DNA of 37,422 bases from Treponema sp. GTDB lineage: Bacteria; Spirochaetota; Spirochaetia; Treponematales; Breznakiellaceae. The stretch spans positions 1 to 37,422 of the forward strand of contig WRJO01000006.1 of assembly GCA_009778545.1 (NCBI GenBank). The letters run 5' to 3'. Within the stretch, counting starts at the first letter, position 1. The number at the start of each line of letters is the position of its first letter. Shown piece by piece: positions 1-6,978 of this stretch. A program made the position numbers and the translations under genes. The notes under the pieces were generated by a model. It was not told where the DNA came from. It did not search any database and saw only the letters and a program-made list of their open reading frames with translations.

Positions 1-1
1 A

Positions 2-1975
2 GAATTGAATAATGATGCTCTGGGGCAGGATGAAGCGGCGATTGAACTGCGGAAAAAAGCGGCAAGCATCGAGGAAAATATCAAGTCGTTTGAGGAAAAC
101 ATCCAGCTTGCCGCGGCGCGTATCGGCGAGAACGAAAAAGCCGTGCACAAGGCCGAGGCGGAGATTCACCACATTGAGAAGGAACAGGCCGAATTCGAAA
201 AGCGCCTTGCGCTGATAACCGACGACATTGTCGCCGAACTGGACGCCGGCCTGAAAAAAGCCGGATATTCCGCCGCCGAGCGCCGCAGCATCGAGGCTGA
301 TCTGAACGAATGCCTCGGTAGGCTGCGAACGGTTCTTGCCGGAAGGGAAACCCTTATCCGCGACTTTGCCGCCGCCGCAGGGACGGCATCGTCCATGGCT
401 GAGGGCGAACTTGCCCGCATTGCCGGGACTCTGGCAGCGGAGCTTGCCGCCGCCTTGGAAGAAGCGGAAAAGGCCATTGCCCTGTTTGCAAACTACCGCA
501 GCCATTCGCCGCTGTTTCTCGACGAGTTTCTCGCGCCGGAGGGGATCATCACCAGGAAGCGCGAGCTTGACGCGAATATCCGCAGTGCGAAAGACGGCAT
601 AGAAGAACGCCGCAAACGGATCAGGGATTTGCGCAGCGATACTGCCGCCCTGACCGCGAAAACCAACGAATACCGCGCCACGCTGGAAGACCTGCGGATA
701 AACCGCGCCCACATCAACGCCCAGGCAAAGTCTGCCGAGGAACAGGCAAAGCTGATTCGGCGCGAGCTTGCCGGCCAGGAATCGATGCTGAAAAATATCC
801 GCGACGAACTGGTGCTGGACCGTAAGCGGCTTGAAGACATAGACGGGCGCATCGCCGGAACCCACGACGAAATCGCCGCAATCGATCAACAGACGATAGC
901 CCTGAATAAGGAACTGGAAGTTCTTGAAAAGGACATTATTAAGCGGAACAGCGATGTCACGGGCAAGCAGGCGGTAATCAAAAAGCGCACGGCGGAACTG
1001 GAGAAGGTGCAGGAAGCCCTGGACAAGATTCACCTGGAACTGGTGCAGTCGGAAACAGAGATAAAAAACATCCAGGACAATTTCCGCGAAACCCATTCCC
1101 GCGATCTGATGGAGTTCGAGGAGCGGATATTTACCATTACCGCGCAGAGCGCCGATCTGCGGGAAAAACTCGCTGCGGCGCGGGCGCAGCGGAACGACCT
1201 TGGCTCGGTAAACCTTATGGCGCCGGAAGAATTTACCGAGACAAAGGAACGCTATGAATTCCTCAGTAACCAGCTTGCCGACCTTGAAAAGGCCCGTAAA
1301 GACCTTGAAGACTTAACCGCCGAGATACGCACCGAATCTTCGGAACTGTTTATTAAAACCTACAACCGCATTAAAAAGAATTTTCACAACATGTTCCGCC
1401 GTCTTTTCGGCGGGGGCCGGGCGGAATTGCAGCTTTCCGACAACAACCATGTGCTTGAGTCGGGCATAGAGATCTTCGCCCAGCCGCCCGGCAAAAAGCT
1501 GGAGCACATCTCCCTGCTTTCCGGCGGCGAGCGCTCCATGACCGCCGTAGCCCTGCTCTTTGCCACCTACATGGTAAAGCCCAGCCCCTTCTGCCTGCTG
1601 GACGAAATTGACGCGGCGCTGGACGAGGCGAACGTCGGCCGTTTTGTGCAGCTTTTGCGGGAATTCGGCGGGACCAGCCAGTTCATCGTCATCACCCATA
1701 ACAAGAAAACCATCGCCGGCGCGGCCACCCTGCTCGGCGTTACAATGGAAGAATCCGGCGTTACCAAACTTATCTCCGTGCGGCTGGAACACGAAGAAAT
1801 TGCCCTTGCCGACGACCTGTCCCAGCACGAATTTTGGGAAGAGGGCGGCAGTTTAGATGAAGAGGAAGTGGAAATCGAAGAGGGCCATCAGCTTCCCCCC
1901 GGAGTAGACGACCCTGCCAAGGTCAGCGAAGCGCAGCTCCGCCCAATTCGCTCCGCCTCCACAGCCAGCGAGTAA
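2..1975 (+). CDS. smc: SMC chromosome segregation ATPase, C-terminal part (5' end outside window)
   Basis: SMC proteins dimerise into ring-shaped ATPases that organise and segregate the chromosome, usually with ScpA and ScpB. The frame is open at the left edge, so only the C-terminal ~657 residues are here. Residues 1-430 are charged heptad-type coiled coil. The C-terminal ATPase half follows, with the ABC signature LSGGERS near residue 505, a Walker B of the form FCLLDEIDAALD near 530-540, and the switch histidine in ITHNKKT near 565. A FRRLFGGGRAEL segment at about 460 is typical of the SMC C-domain. No hinge domain is recognisable in this part; it should lie upstream, although the coil visible here is long. 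The protein ends in an acidic tail (DEEEVEIEEG) before a TAA stop. The tRNA-Val promoter begins within five bases of the stop. Family assignment is secure. Confidence 0.95.
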   Translation, partial: ELNNDALGQDEAAIELRKKAASIEENIKSFEENIQLAAARIGENEKAVHKAEAEIHHIEKEQAEFEKRLALITDDIVAELDAGLKKAGYSAAERRSIEADLNECLGRLRTVLAGRETLIRDFAAAAGTASSMAEGELARIAGTLAAELAAALEEAEKAIALFANYRSHSPLFLDEFLAPEGIITRKRELDANIRSAKDGIEERRKRIRDLRSDTAALTAKTNEYRATLEDLRINRAHINAQAKSAEEQAKLIRRELAGQESMLKNIRDELVLDRKRLEDIDGRIAGTHDEIAAIDQQTIALNKELEVLEKDIIKRNSDVTGKQAVIKKRTAELEKVQEALDKIHLELVQSETEIKNIQDNFRETHSRDLMEFEERIFTITAQSADLREKLAAARAQRNDLGSVNLMAPEEFTETKERYEFLSNQLADLEKARKDLEDLTAEIRTESSELFIKTYNRIKKNFHNMFRRLFGGGRAELQLSDNNHVLESGIEIFAQPPGKKLEHISLLSGGERSMTAVALLFATYMVKPSPFCLLDEIDAALDEANVGRFVQLLREFGGTSQFIVITHNKKTIAGAATLLGVTMEESGVTKLISVRLEHEEIALADDLSQHEFWEEGGSLDEEEVEIEEGHQLPPGVDDPAKVSEAQLRPIRSASTASE

Positions 1976-1979
1976 TTTA

Positions 1980-2008
1980 TTGACAGGACTTGCGCGGGAT
2001 GGTAATGT
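1980..2008 (+). promoter_or_regulatory. Promoter of tRNA-Val
   Basis: A consensus -35 TTGACA (1980-1985) is separated by exactly 17 bp from a weak -10 TAATGT (2003-2008), about 40 bp upstream of the tRNA. The same arrangement, with identical hexamers and spacing and a similar flank (GACTGAAGC follows), recurs at 3285-3313. That conservation supports its being functional or recently functional. Confidence 0.6.
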
Positions 2009-2046
2009 TGTGACTGAAGCCCGGTAGAAGTCGCTGGCCGTTTTTT

Positions 2047-2119
2047 GGGCGATTAACTCAGTGGCGAGAGTACTACCTTCACACGGTAGGAGTCACTGGT
2101 TCGAATCCAGTATCGCCCA
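2047..2119 (+). tRNA. tRNA-Val (anticodon CAC)
   Basis: The 73-nt sequence folds into a complete cloverleaf. The acceptor stem GGGCGAT/ATCGCCC is 7 bp and perfect. The D arm is ACTC/GAGT with GG in the loop, the anticodon arm is CTACC/GGTAG with loop TTCACAC, the variable loop is 5 nt, and the T arm is ACTGG/CCAGT with TTCGAAT. The anticodon CAC reads GUG (Val). CCA is not encoded; A73 is followed by an A run. The leader and trailer are complementary over 10 bp (GCCGTTTTTT at 2037-2046, AAAAAACGGC at 2119-2128), so the precursor could extend the acceptor stem to about 17 bp. Partial copies of this gene lie downstream. Confidence 0.95.
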
Positions 2120-2141
2120 AAAAACGGCTTTTGTTTTCAGG

Positions 2142-2160
2142 CTACCTTCACACGGTAGGA
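2142..2160 (+). pseudogene. Anticodon-arm fragment of tRNA-Val
   Basis: These 19 nt are identical to 2073-2091 of the intact tRNA (anticodon stem, loop and first variable-loop base). The D arm and 5' acceptor strand are absent. The fragment runs straight into the repeat element at 2157, so it appears to be the left part of a second tRNA-Val copy that was interrupted. Its missing right part resumes at 2341. Confidence 0.8.
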
Positions 2161-2234
2161 TGGTTTCTGCCGTGCAAAACGCGATACGTTGAGCGTTTTG
2201 CGCGGATTGTCTGCGAAGGGGTACATACCCCGCC
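2157..2234 (+). repeat. Hairpin-rich repeat, copy A
   Basis: This stretch recurs, with a handful of substitutions, at 3343-3420 (copy B). It begins AGGATGGTTTCTGCCGTG and contains a perfect 9-bp hairpin: GCAAAACGC (2174-2182) with GCGTTTTGC (2193-2201). In copy B the stem has one mismatch. Copy A sits between two fragments of a broken tRNA-Val, and copy B sits between a tRNA promoter copy and a tRNA 3' tail. No protein is encoded. Confidence 0.8.
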
Positions 2235-2320
2235 CTTCAAGGCGATAAAAGGGTATGTACCCCGAGACAAATACCTTACCAAAACAACATACCCCATCCC
2301 TTCAGGGTGGAGGTATGTTG
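2218..2320 (+). repeat. Two tandem palindromes
   Basis: GGGGTACATACCC (2218-2230) pairs perfectly with 2251-2263 over 13 bp; the loop itself contains a small CGCC/GGCG hairpin. A second stem, CAACATACC (2285-2293) with GGTATGTTG (2312-2320), encloses a further CATCCC/GGGTG pairing. Neither has a T run, so they look like palindromic repeat units rather than intrinsic terminators. Together with 2157-2234 they make up the ~180 bp that separates the two tRNA fragments. Confidence 0.7.
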
Positions 2321-2340
2321 ATTGCGGAAAGGAATCATCA

Positions 2341-2372
2341 GTTCGAATCCAGTATCGCCCATCAACTGGCTT
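2341..2372 (+). pseudogene. tRNA-Val 3'-end fragment with trailer
   Basis: Positions 2341-2361 are identical to 2099-2119 of the intact tRNA (T loop to discriminator, 21 nt). The following CGCCCATCAACTGGCTT overlap (2356-2372) is repeated exactly at 3418-3434. The trailer also resembles that of the intact tRNA (ggctttcattcaggctgcc here, ggcttttgttttcaggctacc there). This looks like the right half of the interrupted second tRNA copy. Confidence 0.8.
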
Positions 2373-2411
2373 TCATTCAGGCTGCCAGGTGACCCTGCGG
2401 TATTATATCTT

Positions 2412-3164
2412 TCATTGCAAAGCAAACGTCACCAAAATATTCGTGGTTATTTCCAATTCTCCTGTCGGCACTATTGTTGAACCGGCATCGCGAGCCATTT
2501 CTACAGATGCTAGCTGATTGGTGAACTTATTGCTTATTGGGGAATTTTGCTGAAACCCCTCATCTGATACGCTTAATACTCTTGATATTGTGAGGTTTGA
2601 AAGTTCAGCATATTGATTGGCTTTTTCGACTGCTTTTTGAAATGCAAGTTCACGGGATTTGAAAAAATATTCAGTGTTATTTTTTACACTAAAATTAACT
2701 TGATTCAATTCTATTCCGTTAATCCCGATAAGTTGATCTATTATTCTGGAAACCTTCTCATTTTCATTGTCTTCATTGATATTTTCAATAGAAAAGACCA
2801 GTTTTTGTTCAGCCCGTTGTCCAACTAAAATACGCCTGTTTGTATATTCATATTCCGAACGAAACGTCAACGAAGCGGTAGCTATATTTTTATCCTCAAT
2901 ATCTTCATCTTTTAATATTGACATAGCTTGCTTAACCATTCTGCTAACTGTTTCTTGTGCTGTTCTGGTTGTTTGGGCCACATTACTTAATGTGATACTC
3001 ATTTGAATCACATCAGGCTGAACTAAAACCGTGCCTGTGCCAAAAACCGATATGGTGCTTTGATTTTGCGGGATATTATCTTTGCCGCAACTTGATAATA
3101 AAGAAACGGTTGACATTAAAATCAATGCCCAAAAATGCTTTGGCTCTATTGAATGAAATTTCAT
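2412..3164 (-). CDS. SIMPL-domain (DUF541) lipoprotein
   Basis: This is a 250-aa predicted lipoprotein. The signal peptide ends in the lipobox LLSSC (Cys near residue 26). The rest matches the SIMPL/DUF541 pattern: an early GTGTVLVQPDVIQMSITL strand, a central region of alternating strands and a helix rich in A, K and E (ELAFQKAVEKANQYAEL), and a C-terminal ITTNILVTFAL strand. SIMPL proteins are periplasmic or surface proteins of unclear role; some are linked to stress. The ATG has an SD-like GAGAGG 8 nt upstream. The gene is clearly more AT-rich than smc or uraA and is bounded on both sides by tRNA-Val-derived debris, which suggests acquisition as part of an island. Family call good; cellular role unknown. 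Confidence 0.8.
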   Translation of the reverse strand: MKFHSIEPKHFWALILMSTVSLLSSCGKDNIPQNQSTISVFGTGTVLVQPDVIQMSITLSNVAQTTRTAQETVSRMVKQAMSILKDEDIEDKNIATASLTFRSEYEYTNRRILVGQRAEQKLVFSIENINEDNENEKVSRIIDQLIGINGIELNQVNFSVKNNTEYFFKSRELAFQKAVEKANQYAELSNLTISRVLSVSDEGFQQNSPISNKFTNQLASVEMARDAGSTIVPTGELEITTNILVTFALQ

Positions 3165-3284
3165 AATATTACCTCTCGTAAACTTATCCTATACCATTTG
3201 GGGGTATTTGTAAAGGTTGTCTCTGTTCTAAAAGCGGCGCATTAGTTATTAATTATTGAAACCGCTGTATTTTTGTATTGTTAC

Positions 3285-3313
3285 TTGACAGAACTTACTT
3301 GGAGTGGTAATGT
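3285..3313 (+). promoter_or_regulatory. Second copy of the tRNA-Val promoter
   Basis: TTGACA (3285-3290), 17 bp, then TAATGT (3308-3313), followed by a TGACTGAAGC flank as at the genuine tRNA promoter (1980-2008). No intact tRNA follows. The next gene is the unknown membrane protein at 3459, about 145 bp downstream, so this duplicated promoter may now drive that cassette. Confidence 0.55.
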
Positions 3314-3342
3314 TTTGACTGAAGCACTACAGTGTCGCACGA

Positions 3343-3434
3343 AAGGATGGTTTCTACCGTGCAAAACGCGATATGTTGAGCGTTTTACGCGGATTGTCTG
3401 CGAAGAGGTGCATACACCGCCCATCAACTGGCTT
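3343..3434 (+). repeat. Hairpin-rich repeat copy B fused to a tRNA-Val tail
   Basis: 3343-3420 is copy B of the element at 2157-2234. It passes directly into CGCCCATCAACTGGCTT (3418-3434), which is identical to 2356-2372, the end of the tRNA fragment plus trailer. The unit promoter-copy / element / tRNA-tail therefore repeats the organisation around the real tRNA but with the tRNA body lost. The SD (GGAGG at 3448-3452) of the next gene lies just beyond. Confidence 0.75.
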
Positions 3435-3458
3435 CTGTTAATTCTATGGAGGTAACTT

Positions 3459-4079
3459 ATGTCTCGTAATTCATTTGTTATCGTTGCTAATACTCAGATT
3501 GAAATGGAAGTTGGGCAAACGCTCTTGCATATTATTGGCAAAAGCGGGAAGTATAAAGCAGTACTTTGGGATACAAAAGTTTATCGAGATAATATCACTA
3601 ACCTTACCTCGAATGAAAAGATAATACACATCGGAGTAAATGAATATTCTTCCCGAAGCCTGGATTCCATTGAATGGAAGTTCGATAAACTGAGTATGCG
3701 TTATGGCTGGATAGGATCTACGGCTATTCTTGAAGTGAAAAACGAAGGCCGGACAAAAGACGGAATAAAAGAATTTAAGAATATGTGTTCGCAGCGAAAA
3801 AAAGAAATTGAAGAATGGGAAAAATCAAAAAATTCACTGAACACTTCAAATATTTTTTATGTTTTAGGAGGACTTTTAGGTTTTATTTTTCCGCCTGCTT
3901 GGTTCATTGGCCTTGGTATTGCCAGTTATCTTCGGGGTTATTACGGTATTGAAGCCTTTAATGCTGGTAAAAAATTAAATACTAAATTGCTGAAAATGGA
4001 ATATAATTACCTGGTAACGGAATTTTTAATCAAAGACCTGGATGCTTTTATGGGCGCTGCCAAAAATGAGGAGCAATAA
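3459..4079 (+). CDS. Unknown membrane-anchored protein, first gene of an AT-rich pair
   Basis: I do not recognise this 206-aa protein. Residues 1-105 form a soluble, mixed alpha/beta N-terminal part (starting FVIVANTQIEMEVG). Residues 105-125 are a charged helix (QRKKEIEEWEKSKN). Residues ~128-160 contain one or two hydrophobic segments (VLGGLLGFIFPPAWFIGLG), followed by a basic, helical C-terminus. The start ATG has a good SD, GGAGG, 6 nt upstream. The gene overlaps the next one by 14 nt, so the two are probably translationally coupled and act together. Base composition is much more AT-rich than the flanking smc and uraA. A tRNA-Val promoter copy and repeat copy B lie immediately upstream. 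Horizontal acquisition is likely; function is unknown. Confidence 0.75.
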   Translation: MSRNSFVIVANTQIEMEVGQTLLHIIGKSGKYKAVLWDTKVYRDNITNLTSNEKIIHIGVNEYSSRSLDSIEWKFDKLSMRYGWIGSTAILEVKNEGRTKDGIKEFKNMCSQRKKEIEEWEKSKNSLNTSNIFYVLGGLLGFIFPPAWFIGLGIASYLRGYYGIEAFNAGKKLNTKLLKMEYNYLVTEFLIKDLDAFMGAAKNEEQ

Positions 4080-5616
4080 AACTTTTTCTGACGGGTATAA
4101 TATTTTTTTTGATGCTGTTGGCGGACAGAAAGCATACCGGGGTGCAGGCTATGTACAATCTGTTCAATCAGAAATAGCAAAGCATGAACAACATATAAAT
4201 GCTTACGATGGAAAAAAGCAAATTCCCGGTATATTAAAAGGCGACATTGCGGAATGGTGGCATTCAGATACTCTTAATATTAACTCGGTAATCAAAGATA
4301 CCCCTGATCGTACCTATGTAAATACAGCAGAAAGAAATAAATTGGGATCGGTCGATATAAGAACCAATTTCGGAAAAGATATTGGTTCAAAGTACGGTGC
4401 AAGCGGAGCTAAAACCGCACAAGAACAGGCAATATCAAATATGGAAAAGTTTAAAAGATTTCAAACACGCAATCCTTCGGCAACCCTTGAAGATTATAAT
4501 AAAATTAATAAAATAAATATCAACGACAGCAATAAACACGATCCCTTATATGAAGGCCAGGAAAGGCTGGTACCTGCAGACCAATTGGAAGAAGCGGCAG
4601 AATTTTTAAAACGCCGAATAGCAAGAAATTCCGTGAGCCATCCTGAATTGGTTAAAAAGGATTTGGAAACACTGGATCGGTTAACCGACAGAATAAAAAG
4701 CGGCAGAGGAGTAGGGTCCGACCCCCTGACAAAATCGGATGCAGAAGAAATTGCCCGACTGGGTAAAATGGGTGAGTATAAGGCAAGTGATTTTGGAATT
4801 TCTGAAGAAGAAAAAATAAGATTTCAAAATATAATGCAGCAGTCCCTGAAAGCGGGACTCTCGGCAGTTACCATATCCATGGTTCTGCGGTTGGCACCGG
4901 ATTTATTCAAGCTGCTGCAAAAAGTAATTCAGGATGAGGAGATTGAAGCTAAAGATTTTATAAAGCTTGGTTCCTCCGCTGTAATGGGAGGGGCGGAGGG
5001 CTTTGTACGCGGCGGAATAGCGGCGGGTATAACCATAGCCTGCAAGAGCGGCAAGCTGGGATCCTTTTTAAAATCCGCCGACCCGACAATTATAGGATTA
5101 GTAACAGTACTGACACTCAATGCAATAAAAAACAGCATAAGAGTAGCGCGGAAGGAAATGACCAGCCGGGAATTTGCCAATGCCTGTATGAAGGATCTTT
5201 TTGTATCAACCGCTTCACTCGCGTTAGGCGGGGCAGCCCAAAGCTTTATTCATATTCCTGTTTTTGGATATATGCTGGGAAGTTTTGTCGGTTCAATTGC
5301 CGCCTCTTTTATTTATGATACCGCCTATAAAAAAGCCTTGTCGTTCTGCTGTGATACAGGATTTACTTTTTTTGGCCTGGTAGATCAGAATTATACATTG
5401 CCCGATGAAATTATTCGTGAAATAGGACTTGATGTATTTGAATTTGACAAATTCGAATTTGATGAATATGAGTTTGATGAGAATAAATTTGATAAGTATG
5501 AATTTGATGAGTATGAGTTTGACAAATTTAATGAGGAATCATCAGATCAGGGCAGACTTAATATAACCATTCTCCGAAGAGGAGTAATAGGTATAAACAA
5601 AATAGGTTATGTGTAA
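4066..5616 (+). CDS. Unknown protein with glycine-rich hydrophobic core and acidic pentapeptide-repeat tail
   Basis: 516 aa from ATG 4066 (MRSNKTFSDG); an in-frame ATG at 4042 would add eight residues. The N-terminal half (1-270) is hydrophilic and helical (GYNIFFDAVGGQKAYRGAGY; VPADQLEEAAEFLKRRIAR). Residues ~275-410 hold several amphipathic or hydrophobic glycine-rich segments (KAGLSAVTISMVLRLAP; GGAEGFVRGGIAAGITIACK; GYMLGSFVGSIAASFIYD) resembling glycine-zipper membrane modules. Residues 458-487 are six pentapeptides of the type (Y/F)-E-F-D-(E/K), followed by a short basic tail. From memory, similar uncharacterised proteins occur in Firmicutes, but I cannot name a family. The overlap with the upstream gene implies a functional pair. 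The gene is AT-rich and island-borne; membrane insertion or pore formation is only a hypothesis. Confidence 0.75.
   Translation: MRSNKTFSDGYNIFFDAVGGQKAYRGAGYVQSVQSEIAKHEQHINAYDGKKQIPGILKGDIAEWWHSDTLNINSVIKDTPDRTYVNTAERNKLGSVDIRTNFGKDIGSKYGASGAKTAQEQAISNMEKFKRFQTRNPSATLEDYNKINKININDSNKHDPLYEGQERLVPADQLEEAAEFLKRRIARNSVSHPELVKKDLETLDRLTDRIKSGRGVGSDPLTKSDAEEIARLGKMGEYKASDFGISEEEKIRFQNIMQQSLKAGLSAVTISMVLRLAPDLFKLLQKVIQDEEIEAKDFIKLGSSAVMGGAEGFVRGGIAAGITIACKSGKLGSFLKSADPTIIGLVTVLTLNAIKNSIRVARKEMTSREFANACMKDLFVSTASLALGGAAQSFIHIPVFGYMLGSFVGSIAASFIYDTAYKKALSFCCDTGFTFFGLVDQNYTLPDEIIREIGLDVFEFDKFEFDEYEFDENKFDKYEFDEYEFDKFNEESSDQGRLNITILRRGVIGINKIGYV
5437..5526 (+). repeat. 15-bp tandem repeat, six units, inside the coding region
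   Basis: Six in-frame 15-bp units encode FEFDK, FEFDE, YEFDE, NKFDK, YEFDE and YEFDK. Third codon positions vary between units (gaa/gag, gat/gac), so the protein repeat is maintained while the DNA has diverged. This argues for selection on the peptide rather than very recent slippage. Confidence 0.85.
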
Positions 5617-5670
5617 GCGTACCGCTGCCAACCGGTAATGTTCAGCACTTTTTCATAATACTTTGTATGT

Positions 5671-6951
5671 TTACGAATCCGTACCAACCGTCTCCTTGCT
5701 TTTGGGGAAAACCAGGTTCAGGATTATGCCGACGACGGTGGCAAGGGCAACGCCGGCAAGTTCAAATTGAAGGTCTCCGGTGATTTTAAAGGCGAGCTTG
5801 CCGCCGCCTATGCCGATAACCAGGATTACCGAAGTGATGGTGAGGTTGCGCTTTTCACGGTAGTCAACGCCGCTTTCAACAATGGTGCGAAGGCCGCTGG
5901 AGGCGATAATGCCGAAGAGCAGCATGGATATGCCGCCAAGGACAGGCGTGGGAATGGTGCGGATTAGCGCGCCGAACTTTCTGAAAAACGAAAGCAGTAC
6001 CGCTATCAGCGCGGCTCCGCCGATGACCCAAACCGAATAAACGCGGGTTATCGCCATAACGCCGATGTTTTCGCCGTATGTGGTATTGGGCGGCCCGCCC
6101 CACAGCGCGGCCCAGGAAGTGGCAAGCCCGTCGCCGACAAGGGTACGGTGCAGGCCGGGGTTCTTATAAAAATCCTGGCCGACAACTTTGCTTGTTACCA
6201 GCGTGTCGCCCAAATGCTCGCAGATCGTCGCAAGCGAAACTATCACAAACGTTAAAATCGGCACAAAGCTGAAACTGGGAATTTGGAAACCGGGCATCCC
6301 CAGCCAGGGGGCATCCCTGACTATCTGAAAATCAATAAGGGCATACGCAGGAAAAAAGAACCCCATTATCAGGGTAAAGAAGTACCCGGCAAGCATACCG
6401 ATCAGAATCGGTATGGTGCTGAAAAAGCCTTTCAGGAAAATGTTAGACGCGACCGTAACGCACAGCGTTACCGCGGCGATGGATAGGTAAACCAAGCTGT
6501 AGTTTCCATCCGAGTCGTTCATCGCCATGTTAATGGCGACCGGGGCCAGCACAAGGCCGATAACCATGATCACCGAACCGATGACCACGGGGGGCAGGGC
6601 AATGTCCAGCCAATTTTTTCCGGCAAAGCGAATAATGATCCCGACAAAACAGTAGAAAAGGCCCGCCGCTATTGCGCCGCCCAGAGCATACGAAAGCCCG
6701 TGGCTTGCCGTAATTCCGATTAGGGGAGGAATAAATGCAAAGGAAGAACCCAAAAACGCGGGAACCTTTGCACCGGTACAGAGGATGTAGATCAGCGTGC
6801 CGGTTCCTGCGGTAAAGAGCGCGGCCGCCGGATCCAGGCCCGTCAAAATGGGGACCAGGATGGTCGCTCCGAACATCGCGAACACGTGCTGAAAAGAAAG
6901 GGGAATCCAGTAGCCTAACTGCGGCCTGTCCTGCGGACGGAGTATTTCCAT
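5671..6951 (-). CDS. uraA: Uracil permease, NCS2/UraA family
   Basis: Inner-membrane uracil:proton symporter, 426 aa, the usual UraA length. The N-terminus follows the family closely (LSFQHVFAMFGATILVPIL, then KVPAFLGSSFAFI). The two substrate-contacting acidic motifs are present as TICEH (about residue 240) and TTYGENIGV (about residue 290). There are about 14 hydrophobic segments. The ATG has an SD-like GAGAGGG 7 nt upstream. It lies 27 bp downstream of the LPP20-type lipoprotein genes on the same strand, so it may be cotranscribed with them, though no functional link is evident. No PyrR-type attenuator is visible in the short leader. A xanthine/uric-acid specificity is less likely, since the motifs resemble UraA rather than UapA/XanQ. 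Confidence 0.92.
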   Translation of the reverse strand: MEILRPQDRPQLGYWIPLSFQHVFAMFGATILVPILTGLDPAAALFTAGTGTLIYILCTGAKVPAFLGSSFAFIPPLIGITASHGLSYALGGAIAAGLFYCFVGIIIRFAGKNWLDIALPPVVIGSVIMVIGLVLAPVAINMAMNDSDGNYSLVYLSIAAVTLCVTVASNIFLKGFFSTIPILIGMLAGYFFTLIMGFFFPAYALIDFQIVRDAPWLGMPGFQIPSFSFVPILTFVIVSLATICEHLGDTLVTSKVVGQDFYKNPGLHRTLVGDGLATSWAALWGGPPNTTYGENIGVMAITRVYSVWVIGGAALIAVLLSFFRKFGALIRTIPTPVLGGISMLLFGIIASSGLRTIVESGVDYREKRNLTITSVILVIGIGGGKLAFKITGDLQFELAGVALATVVGIILNLVFPKSKETVGTDS

Positions 6952-6978
6952 AAAGACCCTCTCTATGTTTCGTTATAT

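Noticed and set aside
300-620. SMC hinge domain within the visible part
   Set aside because: No hinge motifs were recognisable; the segment looks like irregular coiled coil.
1313-1828. Minus-strand frame opposite the SMC ATPase domain
   Set aside because: Antisense of the conserved SMC motifs; no independent evidence.
2131-2517. Plus-strand frame over the tRNA fragments
   Set aside because: It runs through the tRNA fragment, the palindromes and then antisense of the SIMPL gene; no SD and no family.
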